A stretch of DNA of 64,000 bases from Pseudomonas sp. TH41. Its GTDB lineage: Bacteria > Pseudomonadota > Gammaproteobacteria > Pseudomonadales > Pseudomonadaceae. Location of the stretch: contig NZ_JAEKFH010000009.1 of assembly GCF_016650695.1 (NCBI RefSeq), forward strand, positions 218,396-282,395, read 5' to 3'. Positions 37,119 to 44,733 of this stretch are shown one piece after another. A program made the translations under genes and the position numbers. The notes below the pieces were generated by a model that saw nothing but the letters and a program-made list of their open reading frames with translations, made no database searches and was not told the DNA's origin. How positions within the stretch are numbered: the first letter of the stretch is position 1; each line of letters starts with the position of its first letter.

Positions 37119-37240
37119 TGTGGCGAGGGGATTTATCCCCGTTCGGCTGCGAAGCAGTCGTAAATCCGGACAACTCAGTCTGTCTGAACGGACGCTGGGG
37201 GCCGCTTCGCGACCCAACGGGGATGAATCCCCTCTCCACA
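37119..37240. repeat. REP inverted-repeat pair (TGGCGAGGGGATTTATCCCC type)
   Basis: Imperfect arms TGTGGCGAGGGGATTTATCC and GGATGAATCCCCTCTCCACA at the two ends of a 122-bp unit, a REP class different from the other pairs here. It lies between the ligase and SDR genes; the open frame through it to the SDR is not coding. Confidence 0.88.
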
Positions 37241-37341
37241 GTAAATCTCCTAGCCACAAATGTGGGCACCGGCTCTTAAGTGAACAGCATTACGCCTACC
37301 ACCGGTTTATTTCAGCAACGACAACGGCATTGCGAGCAATC

Positions 37342-38193
37342 ATGAAACTCGAACAGAAATACCCGGCAAAACGTGCCTTCGTGACGGGCGCCGCCAGCGG
37401 TTTTGGTCTGGCCATCTGCATGCACCTCGCAAGCAGGGGCTGGAAACTGCTGATCGCCGATATCAACGCGACAAGACTGGAACAGGCCGAGGCGCAGTTG
37501 CGTAAACGCGGCGCGGAGACCTTCAGCATGGTGTTGGATGTCACCCGACAAGAGGCCTTGCAGGACGCCGCCAACACCGTCAAACAGCTGTGGGGTGGAG
37601 TCGACCTGGTGTTCAACAATGCGGGCATTGCATCCGCTGGCATGATCGATGACCTTCCCCTTGAAGAGTGGGAAAAGGTCATCAACGTCGACCTGTGGAG
37701 TGTGATTTATGGCTGCCGGGCCTTCGTGCCTTTGCTCAAGGCTCAGGCCGGTGGCTGCATCATCAATACCGCATCGAGCGCCGGTACCTTGTCCGGGCCT
37801 GAAATGTCGCCCTATAACGTGGCCAAGGCTGGCGTCGTGTCCCTCTCGGAGACCCTCAAGTCCGAACTCAGCGGCTTTGATATCGGCGTCACCGTGGTGT
37901 GCCCGACCGTGTTCGCGACATCGCTGGGCGACTCGCTCACCAGCGAGCGCGCCATGGAGAAGCGTCTGCTGTCCCAATTGAAAAAGTCCCGATTCACCTC
38001 CCAGGACATTGTCGACGATGTGTTTCGCGCACTGGAGAAGAACCGCCTCTACGTCATGACCCAGCCTGACGCCAAATGGGCCTGGCGACTCAAACGCTGG
38101 ATGCCGGAAACCTATTTCCGTTTGATTGCCTATTTGTACCGCAACCGGAAGTGGCTGTACGCCGAGCAGGATGAAGCCGACCGATTGATTTGA
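37342..38193 (+). CDS. Short-chain dehydrogenase/reductase (SDR)
   Basis: 283 residues from ATG 37342; the frame continues 87 codons upstream through a REP pair and is rejected. SDR marks: TGAASGFG (about residues 15-22), NNAG, catalytic Ser in NTASSAG, YNVAK (about 160-164). The C-terminal tail (FRLIAYLYRNRKWLYAEQDEADRLI) is longer than in minimal SDRs and may be membrane-associated. It likely acts on an alcohol or ketone intermediate of the island. The ribosome site is weak, so expression level is uncertain. Confidence 0.85.
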   Translation: MKLEQKYPAKRAFVTGAASGFGLAICMHLASRGWKLLIADINATRLEQAEAQLRKRGAETFSMVLDVTRQEALQDAANTVKQLWGGVDLVFNNAGIASAGMIDDLPLEEWEKVINVDLWSVIYGCRAFVPLLKAQAGGCIINTASSAGTLSGPEMSPYNVAKAGVVSLSETLKSELSGFDIGVTVVCPTVFATSLGDSLTSERAMEKRLLSQLKKSRFTSQDIVDDVFRALEKNRLYVMTQPDAKWAWRLKRWMPETYFRLIAYLYRNRKWLYAEQDEADRLI

Positions 38194-38229
38194 ACCTGAA
38201 AGTCAACGCGCAACCTTTGAGAAAGAACA

Positions 38230-39678
38230 ATGCAACGTATCCGGCTACTGTCGTTTCTGATCGCATTCATGGGCTGCGCGCAGGCCCAGGACAGGCCCAA
38301 CGTCGTCGTCATGCTGGCCGACAACGTCGGTTATGGTGACCTTGGTGCCTATGGTGCGGGCGAGGTTCGGGGTATGCCGACCCCGCGCATCGACCAGCTG
38401 GCCAGCGAAGGCGTGCGCTTTACCCAGTTTCTGGTAGAGCCAGGTTGCACGCCCTCCCGCGCCGCGCTGCAAACTGGACGCTATTCGCCACGTTCAGGCC
38501 TTGGCAGCATCATCGTCGCGGGCACGCCGAACACGCTCCAGGCCAGTGAAGTGACACTGGGGGAGCTGTTCAAAAGCCAGGGCTACGCGACGAGTTACAT
38601 TGGCAAGTGGCATCTGGGCGCGAGCGAACAAAGCTGGCCGACCCGCCAGGGTTTTGACCAGTACCGGGTTGGTGTTATCGAAACCAGCGACAGCACCCTG
38701 TATCGCGGTGGTATGCAGCGCAGCGGACTCCCTGAGGCGCTGATCTCGGCGTCCGAGCCCGCAATCTGGGAGTCCGAGGCAAACGGCGATCTCAAAAAAA
38801 TCCGTCCTTATTCGCTGGACTACCGCCGAAAGGTGGAAGGAGATATTGCCAATTCGGCGGTGGAATATATCCAACGCCAGGCCAAGGCTCCTGAGCCGTT
38901 CTTTCTCTTCGTCGGCTGGACGAATACCCATTACCCCTCCCTGGTCGCCCCCGAGTTTGACGGCAAGTCGCGGATTGGTCCCTATGGTGACGCGATCATG
39001 GAGCTCGATCACCGCACCGGCCAAGTATTGGACGCCATCAAGACCGCTGGCGTCGAAGACAACACCATCGTGATCTGGCTGTCCGACAATGGCGCTGCAC
39101 CGACTGAGGGGCCGGCCGAGTATCGCGGTGGCTCGAACGGCCCGTTCCGTGGCGAGCTTGGCGATGCGTTGGAAGGCTCATTGCGTGTGCCGGCCATGAT
39201 CAAGTGGCCAGGCAGAATCGCGCCACGGGCAAGTAACGCGATGGTGTCCATCCACGATGTCTTTCCGACATTGGCGAAGATCATTGGCGCACCAGTTCCC
39301 GCAGATCGGCCGATCGACGGCGTCGACCAAAGCGATGTCGTTCTCGGCAAGCAGGCCGCTTCAAAGCGTGAAAGCCTGATCACCTTCATCGGTGACGAAA
39401 TCGTTGCCGTGCGTTGGCGGCAGTTCCGCATCTATCCGAAGCAGTTCATCAGTTCGGCCGGCAATCCAGCCATGTCTGGCATTGGCGGCTACCGCGCGGA
39501 ACTGACCGGTTATCCATCGATCTTCAATGTCGAGCAGGACCCCCGTGAAGAGGTCAATACCGTCGCCGTGAACGCTTGGGTCCTTGGTCCGTATATGAAG
39601 TTGATCGGGGAATACATGAAGTCACTCGAACACTATCCAAATCCCAAAGCAGTCAATCTGACGAAATTTGGTGGGTGA
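38230..39678 (+). CDS. Exported arylsulfatase (Cys-type)
   Basis: 482 residues with a signal peptide (MQRIRLLSFLIAFMGCAQAQ). The sulfatase core is intact: VVMLADNVGYGDLGAYG (metal Asp pair, about residues 27-43), the formylglycine motif CTPSRAALQTGR (about 78-89) with Cys as the residue to be modified, and GKWHLG. C-X-P-S-R sulfatases need an activating enzyme (FGE), which is not in this window. The protein acts in the periplasm or outside and may release sulfate from an aromatic or sterol-like ester, consistent with the surrounding lipid-type genes. It is 36 bp after the SDR, so probably cotranscribed. Confidence 0.9.
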   Translation: MQRIRLLSFLIAFMGCAQAQDRPNVVVMLADNVGYGDLGAYGAGEVRGMPTPRIDQLASEGVRFTQFLVEPGCTPSRAALQTGRYSPRSGLGSIIVAGTPNTLQASEVTLGELFKSQGYATSYIGKWHLGASEQSWPTRQGFDQYRVGVIETSDSTLYRGGMQRSGLPEALISASEPAIWESEANGDLKKIRPYSLDYRRKVEGDIANSAVEYIQRQAKAPEPFFLFVGWTNTHYPSLVAPEFDGKSRIGPYGDAIMELDHRTGQVLDAIKTAGVEDNTIVIWLSDNGAAPTEGPAEYRGGSNGPFRGELGDALEGSLRVPAMIKWPGRIAPRASNAMVSIHDVFPTLAKIIGAPVPADRPIDGVDQSDVVLGKQAASKRESLITFIGDEIVAVRWRQFRIYPKQFISSAGNPAMSGIGGYRAELTGYPSIFNVEQDPREEVNTVAVNAWVLGPYMKLIGEYMKSLEHYPNPKAVNLTKFGG

Positions 39679-39795
39679 TGTTTGTGTAGAAACCGCCAGG
39701 CATCCAACGGCCCGCAAACATCTGACGGATGATAACTGGTGTGCTGCTCCCGATCTCTCTCGGGAGCCAGCCACTTTTGATGTGAATCGGCTTTA
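39679..39795. other. Gap between convergent sulfatase and ligase genes
   Basis: 117 bp without a gene. A GAGATCTCTCGGGAG-like segment (about 39750-39770) may fold, but no strong terminator is seen. Confidence 0.4.
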
Positions 39796-41433
39796 TCATT
39801 CCTCTGCCAAGCGATAGTCGCGGAACTGCTCGCGCAATTTCATCTTTTGCAGTTTGCCCGTTGCCGTATGCGGCAGTGCCTCGACGTAAGCGACATCGTC
39901 CGGCAGCCACCACTTCGCTACCCGGGTTGCCAGATACTCCAGCAGTTCCTCCTTACTGGCGGCCTTGCCGGGTTTTATTACTACGATCAGTAGCGGACGC
40001 TCCTGCCATTTGGCATGGGGAATACCGATAACGGCCGCCTCCGCCACCGCTGGATGACCAACCGCAGCATTCTCCAGGTCGATCGACGAAATCCACTCGC
40101 CTCCAGACTTGATGACATCCTTGGCGCGATCGGTGATTTGCATGTAGCCATCGGAATCGATGGTGGCGATATCACCGGTATCGAACCAGCCGGCTTCATC
40201 GAGAATGCTCCCGCCCTCACCCCGGAAATATTGGTTGGCTATCCAGGGTCCCTTGACCAGCAGATGGCCGGAAGCCTTGCCGTCACGGTGCAACTCGGCG
40301 CCCTCCTCGTCGACGATCTTCATGGACACCCCGAACAGCGCCCGCCCCTGTTTGGCCTGCAGATCGAGCCGTTCAGCCGGCGAAATATCGCGGTGTTTGG
40401 GCAGCGGATTGCAGACGGTGCCCAGTGGCGACATCTCGGTCATGCCCCAAGCATGCAGCACTCGTGCACCGAACCGGGTTTCGAACGTCTCGACCTGGGT
40501 TCTCGGTGCTGCAGCCCCTCCAATCACCACCCGGTTCAGGTGCAGGTCCGCCGCCGGATCCAGGCCTCGGTCCTCGACGTGCTGCTGCAACATCATCCAC
40601 ACCGTCGGTACACCCAAGGCCAGCGTCACCTTTTCGGTACGCATCAGCTCATAGATACTCTCGCCGTCCAGCGCCGGGCCCGGTAGAACCAGCTTGGCGC
40701 CGCACATGGCCGCCGCATAGGGCATGCCCCAGGCATTGACGTGGAACATCGGCACTACAAGCAGCGCCGAATCCGCCGACGACAGGCCAAAGCCGTCCGA
40801 AGTGCAGAGCGCCAAGGAATGCAAAATCGAGGAACGGTGCGAAAACAGCACGCCTTTCGGATGGCCCGTGGTGCCCGAGGTGTAGCACATCGAGGAAGCC
40901 GCCCTTTCATCGAGCACTGGCCAGGCGAATTCACTGCTATGGCCTTCGATCAGGTCTTCGTAACACAACAGATTGGGCACCTCGATGGCTGGCATCCGGC
41001 TGCGATCCGTCAGGGCGATGAAGGCCTTGACGGTCTTCATCCGCGGCGCGAGCTGCTCTACCAGCGCGGCGAATGACAGGTCGAAGAACAGGTAGTGGTC
41101 TTCAGCGTGGTTGGCAATGAATTCGATCTGCTCGGGGAACAGCCGCGGGTTGATGGTATGGAGGACGGCACCCATTCCCGACACACCGAAATACAGCTCC
41201 ATATGCCGGTAACCGTTCCAGGCCAGGGTGCCGATCCGCTCGCCGGGCTGCACCTCCAGGGCGGTCAGGGCATTGGCCAGTTGTTTGGCACGCCGGCCAA
41301 TGTCGGCATAGGTGCAGTGGTGCAATGGCCCTTCCACCGTGCGCGAGGCAATTTCGCTCCTCGGATGCGCAGTGAGTGCGTGTTCGAGGACCGAGGAAAT
41401 CAGTAGCGGTTGATCTTGCATCAAGCCCAGCAT
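39796..41433 (-). CDS. Acyl-CoA ligase (AlkK-like, ANL superfamily), second
   Basis: 545 residues from ATG 41433, preferred because GGAG lies eight bases before it and MLGLMQDQPLLISSVLEH matches the start of AlkK-type ligases; an ATG five codons upstream lacks a site. P-loop CYTSGTTGHPKGVLFSHRS (about residues 178-196), A5-type HAWGMTEMSPLG, WFDTGDIATIDSDGYMQITDRAKDVIKSGGEWIS, and the C-terminal Lys in HTATGKLQKMKLRE are intact. AlkK relatives activate medium-chain fatty acids. It is separated from the sulfatase by convergence and from the next upstream gene by a terminator. Confidence 0.88.
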   Translation of the reverse strand: MLGLMQDQPLLISSVLEHALTAHPRSEIASRTVEGPLHHCTYADIGRRAKQLANALTALEVQPGERIGTLAWNGYRHMELYFGVSGMGAVLHTINPRLFPEQIEFIANHAEDHYLFFDLSFAALVEQLAPRMKTVKAFIALTDRSRMPAIEVPNLLCYEDLIEGHSSEFAWPVLDERAASSMCYTSGTTGHPKGVLFSHRSSILHSLALCTSDGFGLSSADSALLVVPMFHVNAWGMPYAAAMCGAKLVLPGPALDGESIYELMRTEKVTLALGVPTVWMMLQQHVEDRGLDPAADLHLNRVVIGGAAAPRTQVETFETRFGARVLHAWGMTEMSPLGTVCNPLPKHRDISPAERLDLQAKQGRALFGVSMKIVDEEGAELHRDGKASGHLLVKGPWIANQYFRGEGGSILDEAGWFDTGDIATIDSDGYMQITDRAKDVIKSGGEWISSIDLENAAVGHPAVAEAAVIGIPHAKWQERPLLIVVIKPGKAASKEELLEYLATRVAKWWLPDDVAYVEALPHTATGKLQKMKLREQFRDYRLAEE

Positions 41434-41510
41434 GGCTTCGTGCTCCATTCAGATTATTGTTTGAGTGCGCCGGTCTACCGCCATTCACAGGAGCAGGTAG
41501 ACAGGCGTGG

Positions 41511-41534
41511 AAACCCTCTCTGCGAGAGAGAGGG
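41511..41534 (-). terminator. Terminator after the chemoreceptor operon
   Basis: CCCTCTC...GAGAGGG stem with flanking A/T residues, between the receptor stop (41560) and the downstream ligase. On the minus strand it is followed by TTT. Confidence 0.65.
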
Positions 41535-41559
41535 GTAAACGATTCCATTCACCCGGCCC

Positions 41560-43689
41560 TCACAGCCGAAACCGGCCGATCTGTTGGCCGAGGACTTTCA
41601 TCTGCTCGGTCATTCGGACCTGCTCACGCTCGCCAGACTGGGCCAGATCGCTAAGCTCCACGGCCATCTGGCCAATGGATGAGATGTTGCGATTCAGCTC
41701 GTCGGTGACCGCGCTTTGCTGCTCCACCGCAGTGGCAGTCTGGGTGGCCAGGCCGGAGATCTCTCCTGCCGCCCCGACTATGCCGTCGAGTGCCCGTTCC
41801 GCTGCCTCGGCATGCGCCACACTACCGCCCAGGTGTTGCAGACTGCGTGCGATGGCCGCCACCGCACGTTGCGAGCCCTGTTGAATACTCTCGACGATGG
41901 TTTCGATTTCCCCCGTGGATTGCCGGGTGCGCGCGGCTAGTGCACGCACCTCGTCGGCCACCACCGCAAAACCACGGCCGTGCTCGCCGGCCCGCGCCGC
42001 CTCGATGGCGGCATTGAGCGCGAGCAGATTGGTCTGTTCGGCAACACCACGGATCAACACCATGATCTCGGCGATACGCATCGACTCGGCGTCCAGTTCA
42101 CCGGTAATCCGTTGCACCTGACCGATCTCCTCGGCCAGTCGACGCACCTCGGCGGCGCCCTGCTGGATCACCAATCCACTCTCCCGCGCCGCGCCATGGG
42201 AACGCTGGGCTGCCGCAGCGGTGGTCGCCGCGTTACGGGCGATCGCCTCCACCGAGGCCGCCATCTGGTTGATTGCGGTCGCCACCTGGTTGATATCACT
42301 GTGCTGACGCCCCAATCGCTCGGCCGATGCGCGGCCCAGTTCGAAACTTGCCTGGGAGCGCTCACCCACCTGTTGCTGCGAATTGCGTACTTCCAACAGC
42401 AGTTCACGCAGACGCTCGACGAAGAGATTGACACTGGCTGCCAGAGCGCCGACCTCATCCTGTACCAGCACCGGCAGACTCACCGAGAGGTCGCCATCGC
42501 CCTTGGCCAGGTCCTCCATCAAGACGCGCATGCGCAGCAGCGGTTGTAGCGCGCGGCGGCACAACCAGGCCATCAGCAACAATGCGAGGCTGGTTATCAG
42601 TACCGCTACTGCGACCTGCTGCCAGGCGGTTTTGCGTTCATTGGTATCCAGGTCGGCATAAAGCGCCAAAGCATCGGCACTGGCTACGGCCTGATCGACG
42701 CGATAGATCACCATCCAGGTGCTGCTGCCGCCGACCAGCGGACGCGGCAAGATCAGTTGCAGACGCCCGTCTGCCAGTATTTCCAGTTGCGACTGGTCAC
42801 TCTTGAGGCGCTCACGCAATTGCGCCGGATCGAGCCCATCAGCGGCACCGAGTACCGTGCCCACCCGCTGCGCCGCGCCACTGTGGCCGGCGATCACACC
42901 CTCCTGAGAGACCAGCAGTAGTTCGCCGCGCCCATCGAATAGACGCCGGTTGGCCTGTTCCAGCAGCTTCTGGATGAAGTCCAGGCGCATATCGAAACCC
43001 ACCATGCCCACCGTCCGGCCTGCCACCTGTACCGGCACCGCGAGGGTACTGACGACTGCGCTGCCCTCCGGGAAGTCGTAGTTATAGGGCTCCAGGACGC
43101 AGAGCGCGTTACGCTCCAGTACACAGCGATACCAGTGGTTAATCTGGGTATCCTTGAGTTGCGCTTCGCTTACCACCGCGTGATTCAACTTACCTTGAGC
43201 ATCGCGCGTCCAAGAGGTGGCGAGCCTGCCAGTTTCGTTGGCGCCGGTCTCGGTGCGACCGGTGAACGCCGAGTCGGCACCGTCGAAGGCATTGGGTTCG
43301 AGTAACGCATAGACCGCAGAACTGGCGCGGCTGACATTCAAGGTCGTCTGCACATCGCGGTCCAGTGCTGCCCGTTCCTCGGCGTAGAGTCCCTCCTGCG
43401 CCGCCAGTTCGATATGGCTGCCAACCTGATGGGAAAGCATTTCGCCAAGAGAATGGGCCGCTTCGAAGGTGTCGCCGATCACCCCGAGTTCGCCAGCCAG
43501 AACTGCACTCATCCGCCCTTGCACGGCACCGAGCACAAAGGGCTCGATACGCTTGGCGACCTCCTGCTGGTTGCGCAGCGCCGAGGCTACGCCCAAGGCC
43601 ACCAGGACCAGGGTAATCAGCGCCAGCAGCAAGCCATTGAACACCACCAACTTGGTACGCAGGCTCATCTTGCCGAACCAATCGACCAT
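41560..43689 (-). CDS. Methyl-accepting chemotaxis protein, dCache type
   Basis: 709 residues from ATG 43689, set by AAAGGAG upstream; the frame begins seven codons earlier at TTG. Order: membrane helix (about 12-36), large periplasmic dCache domain (about 40-360) with GMVGFDMRLDFIQKLLEQ, second helix (about 372-390), HAMP, and a signalling bundle with GVAEQTNLLALNAAIEAARAGEHG at the tip. It is last in the oxidase/transporter operon, 58 bp after the YCF48-like gene, so it is probably the receptor for the substrate of that system or its product. dCache domains commonly bind amines and amino acids, which would fit the amine oxidase in the same operon. Confidence 0.88.
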   Translation of the reverse strand: MVDWFGKMSLRTKLVVFNGLLLALITLVLVALGVASALRNQQEVAKRIEPFVLGAVQGRMSAVLAGELGVIGDTFEAAHSLGEMLSHQVGSHIELAAQEGLYAEERAALDRDVQTTLNVSRASSAVYALLEPNAFDGADSAFTGRTETGANETGRLATSWTRDAQGKLNHAVVSEAQLKDTQINHWYRCVLERNALCVLEPYNYDFPEGSAVVSTLAVPVQVAGRTVGMVGFDMRLDFIQKLLEQANRRLFDGRGELLLVSQEGVIAGHSGAAQRVGTVLGAADGLDPAQLRERLKSDQSQLEILADGRLQLILPRPLVGGSSTWMVIYRVDQAVASADALALYADLDTNERKTAWQQVAVAVLITSLALLLMAWLCRRALQPLLRMRVLMEDLAKGDGDLSVSLPVLVQDEVGALAASVNLFVERLRELLLEVRNSQQQVGERSQASFELGRASAERLGRQHSDINQVATAINQMAASVEAIARNAATTAAAAQRSHGAARESGLVIQQGAAEVRRLAEEIGQVQRITGELDAESMRIAEIMVLIRGVAEQTNLLALNAAIEAARAGEHGRGFAVVADEVRALAARTRQSTGEIETIVESIQQGSQRAVAAIARSLQHLGGSVAHAEAAERALDGIVGAAGEISGLATQTATAVEQQSAVTDELNRNISSIGQMAVELSDLAQSGEREQVRMTEQMKVLGQQIGRFRL

Positions 43690-43747
43690 ATCTTCGACTC
43701 CTTTCTTCAATGCAGCCGAACCGGCGCCGATAGGGAGCCGGCGTGGC

Positions 43748-44719
43748 TTAGTGGGTATCAGTCAAATCCTGCTTCAGCACACCTTGTGGGCCGAACAGTG
43801 CCAGTTGTTCATCGCCCAGCGGCGCGAGCGCGGCGAGGTTCTGCCGATCCGCGCGGATTTGCGCCTGGAAGTGCTGCAGATCCTGATCGGCGACGGCCAC
43901 CAGGCCACCGTTGCCCACCAGCGCCACGCGACCGTCGCTGAGTTGGCCGACCGCTGTGATGGCTTCGTGGCTGCCGCTGTCCTTGGTCTGCCAGGTATCA
44001 CCCAAGTCCTCGCTGACCAGCACCCGTCCGCTCATGCCCACCAACAGGACGCGACCGTCGCGCAGGCTGGTGCCGCCCCACAACGAGCCGCTGGCGCCGG
44101 TATCCAGGGCTTCCCAGGTCGCGCCATTGTCGGGGGATCGGTAGGCGCTACCGCCCTCACCCGCGATGAACAGGTGGCCATCGCGCCCGGAAAATATCTG
44201 GTTGAGGTGGTGATCGTCGCCGTCGCTGCTCACATTCAGGCGCTGCCAGCTGCGGCCACCATCGCGCGTCTCGCTGGCATAACCGTAGGCGCCGACGACT
44301 ATGCCGTGCCGGGTATTCTCGAACCACACCGACAGCAGCACCGGCTTGTCTTCCAATGGCGGTTGCAGCGCCCAGGTCTCGCCACCATCCTCAGTGTGCA
44401 GCAACACCCCGCCATGACCCACGGCCCAGCCGTTTTGCCCATCGGCGAAACTCAACGCCGTCAGCAGCCCGTCCACCGGCACGGACTTGGCCTGATGCCA
44501 CTGTTTGCCATCGGCAGAAAGCACCACCACACCGTAATCACCCAGTGCGACCAGCCCCGTACCTGCCTTGCTGACGGCTACTAGTGGCGCATGCTGGGCC
44601 TGGGCCAGGCGCATGGCCGACGGCCCCTCGGCGGCATGGCCATGCAGTACCTGGCCGGCCAACCCCAACAGTGCGGTAATCACGATCATCTGTGACAGCG
44701 AAATTGTTTTGTTCAACAT
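43748..44719 (-). CDS. YCF48/BNR-repeat exported protein, module 1
   Basis: 323 residues from ATG 44719 (GGAGGG upstream) with a signal peptide (MLNKTISLSQMIVITALLGLAG). The mature part is a chain of YCF48/BNR beta-propeller repeats, each with an S-D-G-G/W mark: DGQNGWAVGHGGVLLHTEDGGETW, IVVGAYGYASETRDGGRSW, SPDNGATWEALDTG, VLVSEDLGDTW. Bacterial YCF48-like genes of this kind stand next to RND/MMPL transporters; the protein may act as a periplasmic partner. Compare the frameshifted paralogue at 59591-60648. It lies 14 bp after the transporter stop. Confidence 0.82.
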   Translation of the reverse strand: MLNKTISLSQMIVITALLGLAGQVLHGHAAEGPSAMRLAQAQHAPLVAVSKAGTGLVALGDYGVVVLSADGKQWHQAKSVPVDGLLTALSFADGQNGWAVGHGGVLLHTEDGGETWALQPPLEDKPVLLSVWFENTRHGIVVGAYGYASETRDGGRSWQRLNVSSDGDDHHLNQIFSGRDGHLFIAGEGGSAYRSPDNGATWEALDTGASGSLWGGTSLRDGRVLLVGMSGRVLVSEDLGDTWQTKDSGSHEAITAVGQLSDGRVALVGNGGLVAVADQDLQHFQAQIRADRQNLAALAPLGDEQLALFGPQGVLKQDLTDTH

Positions 44720-44733
44720 CTCACATCCCTCCA

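Noticed and set aside
37081..37341. 87-codon N-terminal extension of the SDR
   Set aside because: It passes through a REP pair and starts inside the CoA ligase end; the Rossmann domain begins properly after ATG 37342.
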